DNA from: Halolactibacillus miurensis
GTDB lineage: Bacteria; Bacillota; Bacilli; Bacillales; Amphibacillaceae
Assembly: GCF_900116255.1 (NCBI RefSeq)
Contig: NZ_FPAI01000005.1
Location: forward strand, 98,143 to 162,142
Reading direction: 5' to 3'
Length of the DNA stretch: 64,000 nt
A program made the translations under genes and the position numbers. The stretch's first letter is position 1, and every line of letters begins with the position of its first letter. Positions 8,367 through 21,069 of this stretch are shown here, piece after piece. The notes under the pieces were generated by a model. It was not told where the DNA came from. It made no database searches and worked only from the letters and a program-made list of their open reading frames with translations.

Positions 8367-9851
8367 TTGAAGCCGATACGAAATAAAAGACAATCGCCTT
8401 CACATTTTCGTAAAAGGATTGTGATAGTGCTGATTGTTTTATTTGTAGGGTTGTTTTTTGTGAGCGATATAAGATTTGTCAAAAACGAGCCGCTTGTATT
8501 AATAGGCAATAGAGACCTTGCTCCGATTGTTTATGATGATGGACAAGCAAATGGTGTGGCAGTGGATCTTGCAGAAGCGATTGGAGAAGTGATTGATCGT
8601 GATGTCACAGTTAAAACAATGGATTGGGAAGAAGCACAACAACGGGTATTAACGGGAGAAGCAGATGGCTTACTTCATATTAATGCTGATACTGAGCGGC
8701 AAGAGTTATTTAGTTTTTCAGAAGATTTACTATTATCTGAGTTTGTCATCTTCACTCGCCAAGATAATCGAGATGTCAATGGTCTTGAAGATTTAAACGG
8801 TACATCCGTTGGTGTGGAACAATCTGGTTATCCATATCGGCTCATCCAAAGCTATGAGGCAATTAAACCAACGGTTATAGAAAACTGGAAGACAGCTTTT
8901 AGACAACTTGCCTCAGGCGAAATAGAAGCGATTTTAGTCGATCGATGGATTGGGGAATATGAGTTAGCCAAAAGTCGAGTCACGGGAATTCAAGCGTTAG
9001 ATCAACCAGTCGATCAGACTTATTCAAGTATCGCAGTGAAAAAGGGAAATGACGTTGTATTAAGACAGCTTAATCAGGGGATAAGAGAGATCAAAGATTC
9101 AGGAAAATTAGTAGATATATTAGCGTCTTGGAGCGGCGAACGCGTGGTCTATTTAACAGAAAACCGTTTAAACCGCTACCTGTTGTTTGGTGTAATTACC
9201 ATTCTTTCGGTTGCTATTCTATCTGTTGTGTTTGTCATGATTCATTTACGCAAAGTGAATCAAGGATTAGAAAAAGAAGTCAGGAGACGAACCCATGAAT
9301 TAGAAGAAAAAAACCGTGAACTCAAAAAACTTAATCGACAATTAGAGAAAATATCACTTGTTGATAAGACAACAATGATTCCTAATAGGCGACGATTTGA
9401 TATGGAGATTGAAAAATCATGGGCGATAAAAAAACAAGAACAAGAATTCTTAGCTGTTATAATGATTGACATTGATTATTTTAAAGACTTTAATGACCAG
9501 TATGGTCATATTGCAGGGGACAAATACTTGAAAAAAGTGGCACAGACATTACAGTCAGTCATAAGTAACCCTGGTGACATTGTCGCAAGGTATGGAGGAG
9601 AAGAGTTTATCGTTCAATTACTTCGGCAAGACCACAGTCAGGCAAAAGCTGTTGCTGAAAAAATGCGAATGGCTGTGAGAGACTTAAATATAAAGAATCA
9701 TCAAGGATTGTTGACCATCAGTCTTGGTGTTAGCGCTGTTATTCCACATGATGACTTAACGTTAGAAGCGTTTATACACGAGGCTGACATGGCACTATAT
9801 CAAGCAAAAGAAAGTGGAAGAGATTGTGTCGTTGTCTTTGAACAAAACTAG
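8367..9851 (+). CDS. Diguanylate cyclase with periplasmic-binding-protein-like sensor
   Basis: 494 residues. A transmembrane helix at about 19-35 is followed by an extracellular type-3 solute-binding domain (about 42-255: LVLIGNRDLAPIVYDD, GVAVDLAEAI, GTSVGVEQSG), a second transmembrane helix near 272-291, a charged coiled coil (about 295-330) and a C-terminal GGDEF domain. The signature is intact as RYGGEEF, and IMIDIDYFKDFND supplies metal-binding Asp residues, so it is probably an active c-di-GMP synthase. The inhibitory RxxD site five residues before GGEEF reads NPGD, so product inhibition may be lost. Start TTG 8367 follows GAGAGGAGG. The ligand is unknown, possibly an amino acid. Confidence 0.88.
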   Translation: MKPIRNKRQSPSHFRKRIVIVLIVLFVGLFFVSDIRFVKNEPLVLIGNRDLAPIVYDDGQANGVAVDLAEAIGEVIDRDVTVKTMDWEEAQQRVLTGEADGLLHINADTERQELFSFSEDLLLSEFVIFTRQDNRDVNGLEDLNGTSVGVEQSGYPYRLIQSYEAIKPTVIENWKTAFRQLASGEIEAILVDRWIGEYELAKSRVTGIQALDQPVDQTYSSIAVKKGNDVVLRQLNQGIREIKDSGKLVDILASWSGERVVYLTENRLNRYLLFGVITILSVAILSVVFVMIHLRKVNQGLEKEVRRRTHELEEKNRELKKLNRQLEKISLVDKTTMIPNRRRFDMEIEKSWAIKKQEQEFLAVIMIDIDYFKDFNDQYGHIAGDKYLKKVAQTLQSVISNPGDIVARYGGEEFIVQLLRQDHSQAKAVAEKMRMAVRDLNIKNHQGLLTISLGVSAVIPHDDLTLEAFIHEADMALYQAKESGRDCVVVFEQN

Positions 9852-9892
9852 TAGAACCCAACCGTTAATTAACTCGGTTGGGTTCTACTAGT
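9847..9892. terminator. Bidirectional terminator between GGDEF gene and leuD
   Basis: Perfect 18-bp stem (ACTAGTAGAACCCAACCG and its complement) with a 10-nt loop separates two convergent genes. It contains the stop codon of the GGDEF gene. Confidence 0.85.
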
Positions 9893-9895
9893 TCT

Positions 9896-10486
9896 TTAGT
9901 AAACAATATGCTCTTTTTCAAAAGCAGTAATTTTATCTTCGTACGTGAGGGTTACTGAAATTTCATCCCAACCGTTTAACAACATTTGACGCGAATACTC
10001 AGCTAAGTCAAACGTCGCCTTAAATCCGTGATTATCTGTGACAACTTTATTTTCTAAGTCAACCGTCAGGTGATAATCACCTTTTTCAGCGTTGTCCATT
10101 AGCTTCTGTACCTCATCTTCTGTAAGTACAACAGGCAAAATCCCGTTTTTCGTACAGTTGTTGTAAAAAATATCGGCAAAACTTGGGGCAATAATGATAC
10201 GGAAACCATAATCTTCTAGTGCCCAAGGGGCGTGTTCACGTGATGAACCACAACCAAAGTTTTCACCACCAACTAAGATGGACGTGCCTTTATATTTAGG
10301 ATCATTTAGTGAGAAATCTTCACGTGGACGATCTTTTTCATCAAAGCGCCAATTATAAAATAAATACTGACCAAATCCTTGACGCGAGATGCGTTTCAGG
10401 AATTGCTTTGGAATGATTTGATCGGTATCGACATTGCTTCGATTTAAAGGGTATACGAGACCTCTATGCATTTTTAGTGGTTCCAT
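9896..10486 (-). CDS. leuD: 3-isopropylmalate dehydratase small subunit
   Basis: 196 residues, a typical LeuD. It carries the swivel-domain motifs NTDQIIPKQFL and GSSREHAPWALEDYG. With LeuC it isomerises 2-isopropylmalate to 3-isopropylmalate in leucine synthesis. The ATG has AAAGGAGG upstream and sits 18 nt after leuC. It is the last gene of the ilv-leu operon and runs into the bidirectional terminator. Confidence 0.97.
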   Translation of the reverse strand: MEPLKMHRGLVYPLNRSNVDTDQIIPKQFLKRISRQGFGQYLFYNWRFDEKDRPREDFSLNDPKYKGTSILVGGENFGCGSSREHAPWALEDYGFRIIIAPSFADIFYNNCTKNGILPVVLTEDEVQKLMDNAEKGDYHLTVDLENKVVTDNHGFKATFDLAEYSRQMLLNGWDEISVTLTYEDKITAFEKEHIVY

Positions 10487-10504
10487 TTGAATGCCTCCTT
10501 TAGA

Positions 10505-11905
10505 TTAAAATGAACGGACATCGACAAAATGTCCAGCAATGGCGGCCGCTGCAGCCATTTCAGGGCTCACAAGGTGAGTTCTTGCATCAGCACCTTGACG
10601 ACCTTCAAAGTTACGGTTTGACGTTGATGCACATCGTTCATGTGGTGGAACAGCGTCACCATTCATCGCGAGACACATACTACATCCTGGTTCGCGCCAT
10701 TCAAAACCTGCATCAATAAACAGTTTATCTAAGCCTTTTTCTTCAGCTTGTCGTTTAACCGTTTGTGAGCCAGGGACGACGATCGCCGTCACATTTTTAT
10801 TTACTTTACGGCCATGAATCACACTAGCAGCTTGTTCAAGGTCTTCAACACGTGAGTTGGTACATGAGCCAATAAAGACGTGTTGAATGGGTACATCTGT
10901 AATTTTTACATCAGGCTCGAGTCCCATATAGGTTAACGCATGTTTGATTTCATTTTTATCATTTTCTGTTGTGACACTCTCAGGATTAGGTATCTGAGCA
11001 TTAACCGAAATACACTGTGCCGGGTTTGTTCCCCATGTCACTTGTGGTTCAACTTCTGATGCGTTTAAAGTGACGGTTTTGTCATAAGTAGCTCCTTCAT
11101 CAGAACGTAGAGACAACCACATCTCTTTTGCTTGTTCAAATGCTTCGCCTTTAGGTGCGTGAAGACGACCTTTAATAAAGTTCACAGTCGTTTCATCAGG
11201 CCCAACAAGTCCTGCGCGTGCACCGGCTTCAATAGACATATTACAAATCGTCATACGGCCTTCCATCGATAGGTTACGCACAGCTTCACCGGTGTACTCA
11301 AGCACGTAGCCGGTACCGAAGTTGACGCCGTATTTGGCGATTAAAGCAAGGACAAGGTCTTTTGCTGTGACGCCTGTACCGAGGGTGCCATCGATTTGTA
11401 CGTTTAATGTTTTAGGTTTTTGCTGCCAAACCGTTTGTGTTGCGAGCACGTGTTCGACCTCACTCGTACCAATACCGAAGGCAAGGGCACCGAAGGCGCC
11501 GTGAGTGGAGGTATGAGAGTCACCACAGACAATCGTTTTGCCTGGTTGTGTTAGACCAAGTTCTGGTCCAATCACGTGAACAATCCCTTGATGTTCATGC
11601 CCCATGCCGGCAAGTGGAACACCAAACTCTTCACAATTTTTTCTTAACGTATCCATTTGTAGTTTTGAGATTTCATCTTTAATGACATTGGTATGCACAG
11701 TTGGCACGTTGTGGTCCATCGTCGCAAATGTTCGTTTCGGTTGTCGAACGGTGCGCCCCTTTAGACGTAAACCTTCAAAAGCTTGTGGAGAGGTGACCTC
11801 ATGGACCAAATGAAGATCGATATATAAGATGGCCGGTTTACCTTCTTCTTCATAAACGACGTTTTTATCCCAAATCTTCTCAACAATAGTTTTTGGTGTT
11901 GTCAT
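10505..11905 (-). CDS. leuC: 3-isopropylmalate dehydratase large subunit
   Basis: 466 residues, an aconitase-fold protein. The three cysteines for the 4Fe-4S cluster are in GSCTNSR and [29 protein letters not shown] is also characteristic. It pairs with LeuD to interconvert isopropylmalates. AAAGGAGTG precedes the ATG, 14 nt after leuB. Length and motifs are normal. Confidence 0.97.
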   Translation of the reverse strand: MTTPKTIVEKIWDKNVVYEEEGKPAILYIDLHLVHEVTSPQAFEGLRLKGRTVRQPKRTFATMDHNVPTVHTNVIKDEISKLQMDTLRKNCEEFGVPLAGMGHEHQGIVHVIGPELGLTQPGKTIVCGDSHTSTHGAFGALAFGIGTSEVEHVLATQTVWQQKPKTLNVQIDGTLGTGVTAKDLVLALIAKYGVNFGTGYVLEYTGEAVRNLSMEGRMTICNMSIEAGARAGLVGPDETTVNFIKGRLHAPKGEAFEQAKEMWLSLRSDEGATYDKTVTLNASEVEPQVTWGTNPAQCISVNAQIPNPESVTTENDKNEIKHALTYMGLEPDVKITDVPIQHVFIGSCTNSRVEDLEQAASVIHGRKVNKNVTAIVVPGSQTVKRQAEEKGLDKLFIDAGFEWREPGCSMCLAMNGDAVPPHERCASTSNRNFEGRQGADARTHLVSPEMAAAAAIAGHFVDVRSF

Positions 11906-11919
11906 GTGTTGTCACTCCT

Positions 11920-12993
11920 TTATTCTTTCGTTATCTGTTTAATAATTTGATCAGTCATATCAGTAGTAGATAGGCATGTGCCACCTTCGACTTGTAAATC
12001 TTTTGTGTGATAGCCGTTGTTAACAGCTTGTTCCACGGCACGTTCAATCGCAGTTGCTTCAGCATCAAGATTAAAAGAGTGTCTTAGCATCATCGCAGCA
12101 GAAAGAATCATCGCTATTGGATTAGCTATATTTTGCCCGGCAATGTCAGGCGCAGAACCGTGAGCTGGTTCATATAGACCTACACCATTTTCTGCGAGCG
12201 AGGCAGAAGGGAGCATCCCGAGTGAGCCGGTTAGAACACTTGCCTCGTCACTCAGAATATCACCAAACATATTCTCCGTAACAATCGTATCAAAGTCTTT
12301 TGGTGAGGTAATGAGCTTCATCGCGCAAGCATCCACAAGGACGTGTTCAACAGTAACGTCTGGATAGTTTTTGCTTTCTGTTTCAACAATTTCGCGCCAC
12401 ATTTTACTGGATTCGAGTACATTCGCTTTATCAACCGACGTTAATTTTTTGCTGCGTAACTCAGCGCTTTCAAATGCCTTTTTAATGATACGCGTCATCT
12501 CATTTTTCGTGTAATGTAACGTATCGACAACGACGTTGCCATTGTCACGACGTTCACTTGGACGACCAAAGTATAAGCCACCAGTAAGTTCACGAACAAT
12601 CAGCAAGTCAGAACCTTCAATAACTTCACGTTTTAGTGGGGAAGCATCGGTTAATGTTTTAAATCCTTTGACGGGTCTAAGGTTTGCATATAAATCAAGG
12701 GCTTTTCTAATGCCGAGTAACCCACGTTCTGGACGTAAGTTAGACGGGTTTTGATCCCATTTGGGCCCGCCGACTGCACCAAGTAAGACCGCATCACTTG
12801 ATTTAGCTTTTTCAATAGTTTCTTCAGGTAACGGTGTGCCTGCTTCGTCAATAGCAGCCCCACCAATTAATCCATCGGTTAAATGAAACGAATGACCAAA
12901 TGTCTCGCCAATTGTGTGTAAGACGCGAATGGCTTGGTCCATAATTTCTGGACCAATACCATCGCCTCTTAAAATTAAAATCTGTTTATCCAT
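11920..12993 (-). CDS. leuB: 3-isopropylmalate dehydrogenase
   Basis: 357 residues. The isocitrate/isopropylmalate dehydrogenase fold is shown by GDGIGPEIM at the start, [11 protein letters not shown], and the metal-binding [29 protein letters not shown] is the NAD-binding segment. It oxidises and decarboxylates 3-isopropylmalate to 2-oxoisocaproate. ATG 12993 (MDKQI) lies 8 nt after AAAGGAG and is preferred to the in-frame GTG 13002 that overlaps the leuA stop. Confidence 0.97.
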   Translation of the reverse strand: MDKQILILRGDGIGPEIMDQAIRVLHTIGETFGHSFHLTDGLIGGAAIDEAGTPLPEETIEKAKSSDAVLLGAVGGPKWDQNPSNLRPERGLLGIRKALDLYANLRPVKGFKTLTDASPLKREVIEGSDLLIVRELTGGLYFGRPSERRDNGNVVVDTLHYTKNEMTRIIKKAFESAELRSKKLTSVDKANVLESSKMWREIVETESKNYPDVTVEHVLVDACAMKLITSPKDFDTIVTENMFGDILSDEASVLTGSLGMLPSASLAENGVGLYEPAHGSAPDIAGQNIANPIAMILSAAMMLRHSFNLDAEATAIERAVEQAVNNGYHTKDLQVEGGTCLSTTDMTDQIIKQITKE

Positions 12994-12998
12994 ACTTG

Positions 12999-15549
<2,551 letters not shown>

Positions 15550-15621
15550 TCATCTTCCTTTCAATTTGTCTCATTATATTTTTATATGTGTAAATGTAAA
15601 TACATCTAACAATAGGGTAGG

Positions 15622-15637
15622 GGGGAGGTTACTCCCC
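15622..15637 (-). other. GC-rich hairpin between ilvN and ilvC
   Basis: On the minus strand GGGGAG, a 4-nt loop and CTCCCC form a tight perfect hairpin in otherwise AT-rich spacer, with no T-run. It may be an mRNA processing or stability element that sets different levels of the ilvBN and ilvC-leu parts. Confidence 0.45.
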
Positions 15638-15661
15638 GGTAAAACTTTTAAATAAGTCGAG

Positions 15662-16183
15662 TTAATGTAGAAGGCTAAAGCTCGATTGATCAGAACTTGA
15701 CGGTTGTTGACCACGTAAAAAGGCAGTTAAGCCTGTACGCGCGATATCTTTAACGCCGTAAGGTCGCAGTAATTCAATCAGCGCTTCCACTTTTTCTTGT
15801 TTACCTGTCACTTGAATTGACATCGTATCTTTAGATACATCGATCACCGTTGCTCTAAATGGATCAATGATGCTTTGAATTTCATGTCGTAATTGCGGGT
15901 TGCTTTGAATTTTAATTAAAGCAAGTTCACGCGCAACAATCGCTTTATCGGTAATATCAGAAACTTTAATCACATCGATTTGTTTATTGAGTTGTTTCGT
16001 GACTTGTTCAAGTTTTTGAAAATCTTCAACATCAACAACAAAGGTAATCCGTGACATTTCTTCATGCTCCGTGCGACCAACAGAAATACTTTCAATATTA
16101 AACTGTCGACGTTGGAGTAAGCCAGTAATGCGGTTTAAGACACCACTACGGTTTTTAACTTTGGCAGTAATGATTCGTTTCAT
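15662..16183 (-). CDS. ilvN: Acetolactate synthase small (regulatory) subunit
   Basis: 173 residues. N-terminal ACT domain starts [22 protein letters not shown], the valine-binding region; the C-terminal domain includes GLTAFLRG. It activates IlvB and gives feedback inhibition by valine. Its ATG overlaps the ilvB stop in ATGA, so the subunits are translationally coupled. Confidence 0.96.
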   Translation of the reverse strand: MKRIITAKVKNRSGVLNRITGLLQRRQFNIESISVGRTEHEEMSRITFVVDVEDFQKLEQVTKQLNKQIDVIKVSDITDKAIVARELALIKIQSNPQLRHEIQSIIDPFRATVIDVSKDTMSIQVTGKQEKVEALIELLRPYGVKDIARTGLTAFLRGQQPSSSDQSSFSLLH

Positions 16184-17904
16184 GGTTTCACTCCTATCAT
16201 TTCATGTAGTCCTTTGCCAGGGGCAATCATTGGATACACATTTTCTTGTTGCAAGACGCGTGCATCGATTAAGACGGGACCATCGGTATGAAGTAGCTCG
16301 TTTATTTGAGCTTCAAAATCAGCTTGTGATTCAATTTTCACACCTTTCACTTCATAAGCTGTCGCTAATTTAACGAAGTCTGGTTGAATGCTGAAAATCG
16401 ATTCAGAATAGCGTTCAGAGTAGAACTTTTCTTGCCATTGTCTGACCATACCAAGTGCCGCATTATTCACGATAATAATCTTTACCGGAAGCCGACGTTC
16501 TTGAAGAATAGATAGTTCTTGAAGGGTCATTTGGAAACCACCGTCACCAACAATGGCGACAACGAGATCATTTGGTTTAGCAAGTTGTGCCCCAATCGAA
16601 GCAGGGAAACCGAAGCCCATCGTACCTAAACCACCACTAGTGACCCAACGATTTGGTTGATTAAACTTATAATACTGGGCAGACCACATTTGGTGTTGGC
16701 CGACATCTGTGGCAATAATCGCTTCACCTTTAGTCGCTTTGTATACTTCTGAGATCACCCATTGACCAACCATATCTTGTTCAGGTTTGTTAAACCATAA
16801 TGGGTAGTCTGTTTTATTTTTTTGACAGTTTGTGAGCCATTCGTTAAAGTCAGGCGTGTCTTTGATTTGTTTTTTCATTTCTTTTAAAGCTTCTTTTGCA
16901 TCCCCAACGATGGGGATGTGGGTATTAATATTTTTGCCAATCTCAGCCGGGTCAATATCAATATGGGCGACAATGGCTGATGGGGCGAAATGATCAAGAT
17001 TACCTGTTAGACGGTCATCAAAACGTGAACCAATATTAATGAGTAAATCTGTTTCGTACAGGGCCATATTCGATGCATATGTTCCGTGCATCCCGCCCAT
17101 ACCGAGTGAGAGTTCATGTTCACCCGGGAATGTGCCAAGACCAAGTAGCGTGTTGACAACTGGAATTTGGTGTGTTTCCGCAAATTCAATCAGCTCTTTT
17201 GAAGCTTTGGCGAACTGTACACCAGCACCTGCTAAAATAACAGGGCTAGAGGCTTGTTCGAGCGCTTCTTTTAACTTCTTAATTTGGAGCGGATTCGGTT
17301 TCACCGTTGGTTGATAACCCGGTAAGTCATAACTTGAATCATAGTGATCCTCACATGGATTCGCTTGAACATCCTTTGGAATATCAATGACAACTGGACC
17401 CGGTCGCCCCGTTGTGGCAATATGGAAGGCCTCTTTAATGATTCTTGGTAAATCACTGATTTTACGTACTTGATAATTATGTTTCGTAATCGGTGTGGTA
17501 ATCCCAATCACATCAGCCTCTTGAAAGGCATCTGTTCCAATCACGGACTGGTTTACTTGTCCCGTGAAAACGACCAAAGGTAAAGAATCTAGCATCGCAT
17601 CCGTTATACCTGTCACCAAGTTAGTGGCACCAGGCCCAGAGGTGCCAATGACGACACCAGGCTTACCCGATACTCTCGCATAACCTTCGGCTGCGTGAAT
17701 GGATCCTTGCTCGTGTCGTGCTAACACTTGATTAAAATGTTCTTTCTTTTTATATAGTGCATCGAAAATCGGTAAGACAGCGCCACCTGGATAGCCAAAC
17801 AATGTATCAACATCTTGTTCTATGAGTGCTTCAATTAACAAATCAGCACCAGTTTTTGGCATGTGTGCAGGTTCTTTTCTGTCTTGATGTTTTGTCATCG
17901 CCAT
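16180..17904 (-). CDS. ilvB: Acetolactate synthase large (catalytic) subunit
   Basis: 574 residues, thiamine-diphosphate enzyme. [16 protein letters not shown] and [14 protein letters not shown] (catalytic Glu) lie at the N-terminus, and the TPP motif [16 protein letters not shown] at the C-terminal third. It makes 2-acetolactate from pyruvate, or acetohydroxybutyrate with 2-oxobutyrate. AGGAGGG precedes the ATG. It is the first gene after the internal T-box leader, so its expression should answer to charged leucine tRNA. Confidence 0.97.
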   Translation of the reverse strand: MAMTKHQDRKEPAHMPKTGADLLIEALIEQDVDTLFGYPGGAVLPIFDALYKKKEHFNQVLARHEQGSIHAAEGYARVSGKPGVVIGTSGPGATNLVTGITDAMLDSLPLVVFTGQVNQSVIGTDAFQEADVIGITTPITKHNYQVRKISDLPRIIKEAFHIATTGRPGPVVIDIPKDVQANPCEDHYDSSYDLPGYQPTVKPNPLQIKKLKEALEQASSPVILAGAGVQFAKASKELIEFAETHQIPVVNTLLGLGTFPGEHELSLGMGGMHGTYASNMALYETDLLINIGSRFDDRLTGNLDHFAPSAIVAHIDIDPAEIGKNINTHIPIVGDAKEALKEMKKQIKDTPDFNEWLTNCQKNKTDYPLWFNKPEQDMVGQWVISEVYKATKGEAIIATDVGQHQMWSAQYYKFNQPNRWVTSGGLGTMGFGFPASIGAQLAKPNDLVVAIVGDGGFQMTLQELSILQERRLPVKIIIVNNAALGMVRQWQEKFYSERYSESIFSIQPDFVKLATAYEVKGVKIESQADFEAQINELLHTDGPVLIDARVLQQENVYPMIAPGKGLHEMIGVKP

Positions 17905-17946
17905 GTTATACCCTCCTAAGTTAAAGTGAATAAGATTTAAAGTATA

Positions 17947-18240
17947 GAAAAAAGACCTTTTCTCACGTCATAATCTACCTACTAGCAGAATTACAAGGGA
18001 GAAAAGATCTTTGCTTTTCACGGTACCACCCTGATTTATCAACACGATTGTGTTGACCTCATGAGAGAAACAGGTGTTTCTCTCTTTTGATAACGGGTCC
18101 CATCGAGTGGACCCGGTTAAGTCTACTATCTAAGTGAATTCAACTTAACACTCCTAGAGGATGTCGAGTCAGCGTATATTTCCGGGCTTCCAGCAACCCC
18201 GGCTCTCTGTGAACATACTCTTGCTAACTCTTTTTTCTAA
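17947..18240 (-). promoter_or_regulatory. T-box leader (probably tRNA-Leu), between ilvD and ilvB
   Basis: The minus strand shows a complete T-box element. The distal Stem I segment GGTTGCTGGAAGCC is at 18185-18198, a likely specifier CTC (Leu) at 18166-18168 (within GACTCGACA), hairpins in the middle, the T-box AGGGTGGTACCGTG at 18019-18032, and a terminator (AGATCTTTTCTCCC against GAGAAAAGGTC plus T-run, 17947-18010). Uncharged tRNA-Leu would favour the antiterminator and let transcription pass into ilvB-leuD. I see no good promoter between ilvD and this leader, so it may be reached by read-through from ilvD. Confidence 0.92.
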
Positions 18241-18251
18241 TCATCGTTTTG

Positions 18252-19919
18252 TTATATTTTCATGACACCACCGGTATTAGCGGAGGTAACGAGTTTTGCG
18301 TATTTTGCTAAATAACCTGAAGTAATCTTCGGATCAGGAATTTCAAAAGCAGCTTGACGTTCAGCTAATTCTTCCTCGCTAATGTCAAGATTAAGCGTAC
18401 GATTTGGTAAGTCAATGATAATCGTATCGTCTGTTTTAATTAAACCAACCGGACCACCTTCTTGAGCTTCTGGTGAAATATGTCCAATCGAGATACCTCG
18501 AGAGGCACCAGAGAAGCGACCATCAGTAATTAGGGCGACATCTTTACCTAACCCTCGACCGGCAATAGCAGCGGTTGGCGCAAGCATTTCAGGCATTCCC
18601 GGACCACCTTTAGGTCCTTCATAAAGAATGACGACCACGTCTCCTTTATCAACCGTACCATCCGCAATGCCTTCAAGTGCTTCGTCTTGTGAATGAAAGA
18701 CAACTGCACGTCCTTTAAAGACGTTAATCGAAGGATCAACGGCACCGACTTTGATGACGGCCCCGTTAGGAGCGATGTTACCAAAGAGAATAGATAAACC
18801 ACCTACTGGGCTATATGGATTATCCAATGGACGAATCACGTTTGGATTCTTGATTGGATGATCTTTAACATTTTCATACACGGATTTACCTGTCACGGTC
18901 ATCCGATCTTTATTTAGTGCACCTGGGATTTTACACAGTTCATTTATAACGGCAGGTACACCACCAGCTAAGTGAACATCATGCATGGTCACATCGGAAG
19001 CCGGTGCAATTTTTGCTAAATAAGGAATCCGTTTAGCTACTTCATTGATCCGTTCAAGGTCGTAATCAATGCCCGCTTCATGCGCAATCGCCAACGTGTG
19101 CAGGACCGTATTTGTTGAACCACCCATCGCCATATCCAAAGCAAAGGCATCATCAATCGCATCTTTTGTGACGATGTCACGAGGTTTAATATCTTTTTCA
19201 ATGAGATTCATTAAATGTTTCGCCGCATCTTTTATGAGGCGATGACGTTCAGGAGAGGTTGCTAAGATTGTCCCGTTTTCCGGAAGAGCTAAACCTAGCA
19301 TCTCCATTAATGAGTTCATTGAGTTAGCGGTAAACATTCCGGAACAAGAACCACACGTTGGACAGGCCAGTGTTTCAAGTTCTGTTAGTTCTTCTTCGGT
19401 CATTTTACCTGATTGAACAGCACCAACGCCTTCAAACATGGAGCTTAATGTCAGTGTTTCACCCGTAGGTGAGACGCCACCTTCCATCGGACCACCAGAG
19501 ACAAACACGGCCGGAACGTTGGTCCGAACAGCGGCCATCAACATACCTGGGGTAATTTTGTCACAGTTTGGAATATAGAACACCCCATCAAACCAGTGGG
19601 CGTTAATCACTGTTTCTGCTGAGTCGGCAATGATCTCGCGACTCGGTAGGGAATAACGCATGCCAATGTGTCCCATCGCAATACCGTCATCAACACCGAT
19701 GGTGTTGAATTCAAACGGAATTCCGCCAGCTTCCCTGATTGCTTCCTTCACGACTTCTGCAAATTTATTTAAATGCATATGGCCGGGAATAATATCAATA
19801 TATGAGTTACAAACACCAATGAAGGGTTTGCCTAAATCTTTTGTTTTAACCCCTGTCGCGTGTAATAAACTACGATGGGGAGCTCGGTCTAAACCTTTTT
19901 TTATCATGTCACTCCGCAT
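18252..19919 (-). CDS. ilvD: Dihydroxy-acid dehydratase
   Basis: 555 residues. Fe-S ligand cysteines are in [10 protein letters not shown] and [26 protein letters not shown] and [10 protein letters not shown] are family motifs. It dehydrates dihydroxy acids to the 2-oxo acids leading to valine, isoleucine and leucine. It is first in the operon, upstream of the T-box, so it is not attenuated by it. AAGGGGCG serves as ribosome binding site before ATG 19919. Confidence 0.97.
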   Translation of the reverse strand: MRSDMIKKGLDRAPHRSLLHATGVKTKDLGKPFIGVCNSYIDIIPGHMHLNKFAEVVKEAIREAGGIPFEFNTIGVDDGIAMGHIGMRYSLPSREIIADSAETVINAHWFDGVFYIPNCDKITPGMLMAAVRTNVPAVFVSGGPMEGGVSPTGETLTLSSMFEGVGAVQSGKMTEEELTELETLACPTCGSCSGMFTANSMNSLMEMLGLALPENGTILATSPERHRLIKDAAKHLMNLIEKDIKPRDIVTKDAIDDAFALDMAMGGSTNTVLHTLAIAHEAGIDYDLERINEVAKRIPYLAKIAPASDVTMHDVHLAGGVPAVINELCKIPGALNKDRMTVTGKSVYENVKDHPIKNPNVIRPLDNPYSPVGGLSILFGNIAPNGAVIKVGAVDPSINVFKGRAVVFHSQDEALEGIADGTVDKGDVVVILYEGPKGGPGMPEMLAPTAAIAGRGLGKDVALITDGRFSGASRGISIGHISPEAQEGGPVGLIKTDDTIIIDLPNRTLNLDISEEELAERQAAFEIPDPKITSGYLAKYAKLVTSANTGGVMKI

Positions 19920-19949
19920 ATGTTTCGCCCCTTACTTCATCACACGCCT

Positions 19950-19982
19950 GATGAAGAATGATTATTCAGAATATTCTTCATC
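19950..19982 (-). other. Leader hairpin upstream of ilvD
   Basis: Perfect 10-bp inverted repeat GATGAAGAAT / ATTCTTCATC with a 13-nt loop in the ilvD 5' leader. There is no T-run and no T-box sequence here. It could affect mRNA stability or be a protein-binding site. Confidence 0.5.
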
Positions 19983-20025
19983 GACTGATGACTTAAAAAA
20001 TTAAAAATTTTATATGTTGCTTGCA

Positions 20026-20054
20026 ATCATACAATCATTTTAAAAAATAATCAA
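20026..20054 (-). promoter_or_regulatory. ilvD operon promoter
   Basis: On the minus strand TTGATT (20054-20049), a 17-nt spacer and TATGAT (20031-20026) make a good sigma-A promoter, giving a leader of about 100 nt before ilvD. Confidence 0.7.
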
Positions 20055-20067
20055 CAGATTTTATTAA

Positions 20068-20082
20068 AATTTTCTGATTTTT
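20068..20082. promoter_or_regulatory. CodY-box-like sequence
   Basis: AATTTTCTGATTTTT matches the CodY consensus AATTTTCWGAAAATT at 12 of 15 positions. It lies just upstream of the -35 of the ilvD promoter, where CodY with GTP and branched-chain amino acids would be expected to repress. Confidence 0.55.
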
Positions 20083-20105
20083 ATTACATTTGAAAATAAT
20101 CCATT

Positions 20106-20120
20106 TTGTAAGCGGTTAAT
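20106..20120. promoter_or_regulatory. CcpA cre-like site
   Basis: TTGTAAGCGGTTAAT fits WTGNAANCGNWNNCW at all defined positions but one. It is centred about 94 bp upstream of the predicted ilvD operon start. In B. subtilis, CcpA activates ilv-leu from a cre at a similar upstream distance (recalled, not checked). Confidence 0.5.
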
Positions 20121-20198
20121 ATATTTATTAACCATTGCAATCGTTGATCATTTCGTTACAATAGAATCACATCTGATATAAAGGAAAGGGGATTAAAG

Positions 20199-20651
20199 AT
20201 GCGAGTTCTCGCGGTTCTACCGTGTGGTAAGAAGAAAATTTGGGACAAGATACCAGATGTGGGGCCGATGAAAGTTGAGGATGTCTATATCGGTACATTA
20301 CACCGTCTTACGCGTCATTATGCAGAAATTTTCGCTGATGATTGGGTTATTTTGTCAGGTAAATATGGATTTCGTTCTAGAAATGAGATGATTAAAGAAG
20401 ATTATGATATCACATTTGGAATGAAAAGTGCCGATGTTGTCTCGTCAAACACGTTGATGAATCAAGTTGTTGAACAAGGGTTGAATAGATATGATCAAGC
20501 CCTAATATTAACAGGGAAAAAGCATCAACAGGTCATTCATGCAATTGGTGGAATAACGAAGGATGACCGCTATCCACTGCTTGGAACTAAGGGAATTGGA
20601 GAGATGCAACAGCGTCTCAAACAAGCGATTGATAAAAAGCAGCCACTATAG
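20199..20651 (+). CDS. DUF6884-like protein
   Basis: 150 residues, soluble. N-terminal VLAVLPCGKKKIWD (the S/PCGKxK pattern), then VYIGTLHRLTRHYAE and WVILSGKYGFRSRNEMIKEDYD match my memory of DUF6884 proteins, found on chromosomes and phages. The function is unknown; some relatives are discussed with deazaguanine/TGT-type enzymes, which I cannot confirm. It is monocistronic, divergent from the ilv operon and shares its upstream region. AAAGGAAAGGGG precedes the ATG. Confidence 0.65.
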   Translation: MRVLAVLPCGKKKIWDKIPDVGPMKVEDVYIGTLHRLTRHYAEIFADDWVILSGKYGFRSRNEMIKEDYDITFGMKSADVVSSNTLMNQVVEQGLNRYDQALILTGKKHQQVIHAIGGITKDDRYPLLGTKGIGEMQQRLKQAIDKKQPL

Positions 20652-20684
20652 TAAGTCGAGTTTCTACTATATAAATAGTTGATA

Positions 20685-20966
20685 TCATTCATGAGTGATT
20701 TTTTGTTTGAGTGTCTGAGTAAAAGCGGTTGGGTCGTGATCAGCTAAAAATGTTTTCACACCTTCATCGGTATGAATGTAAAGCGCAAATGTATACTTGG
20801 TCATTCGTCTTGTACTGACATCAATGATTTTAGTGTAAGGATAAAAGGTTACAGTAGACACCACGCCGCTTGATGTTAATTTTAGTGTATCACATTCTTT
20901 TTTAATGGTGAGTTGATTATCGATGATTTGTCTCGTTGTTGTATGTGTGGTTAATAAATGCGTCAT
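20685..20966 (-). CDS. Hypothetical protein, 93 aa
   Basis: Start ATG 20966 has GGGAGGTGA at ideal distance. A longer open frame continues upstream but is antisense to the next gene and is not believed. The product is soluble, mixed alpha/beta, with a pattern of beta strands (VSTVTFYPYTKIIDV, YTFALYIHTDEGVKTFLA) ending in a helix (TQTLKQKI), as in small PH-like or YcxB-like folds. I do not recognise the family. It is divergent from the MDR gene at 21070. Confidence 0.65.
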   Translation of the reverse strand: MTHLLTTHTTTRQIIDNQLTIKKECDTLKLTSSGVVSTVTFYPYTKIIDVSTRRMTKYTFALYIHTDEGVKTFLADHDPTAFTQTLKQKITHE

Positions 20967-21069
20967 AGTGTTCACCTCCCTATCGTTAGTATGAGAGATA
21001 GAAGGGAATAATGCAAAAGGTTTGTTTAAATGAAGCGCGCATGATTTATATGAAAGGAAGGGGTTAAAA

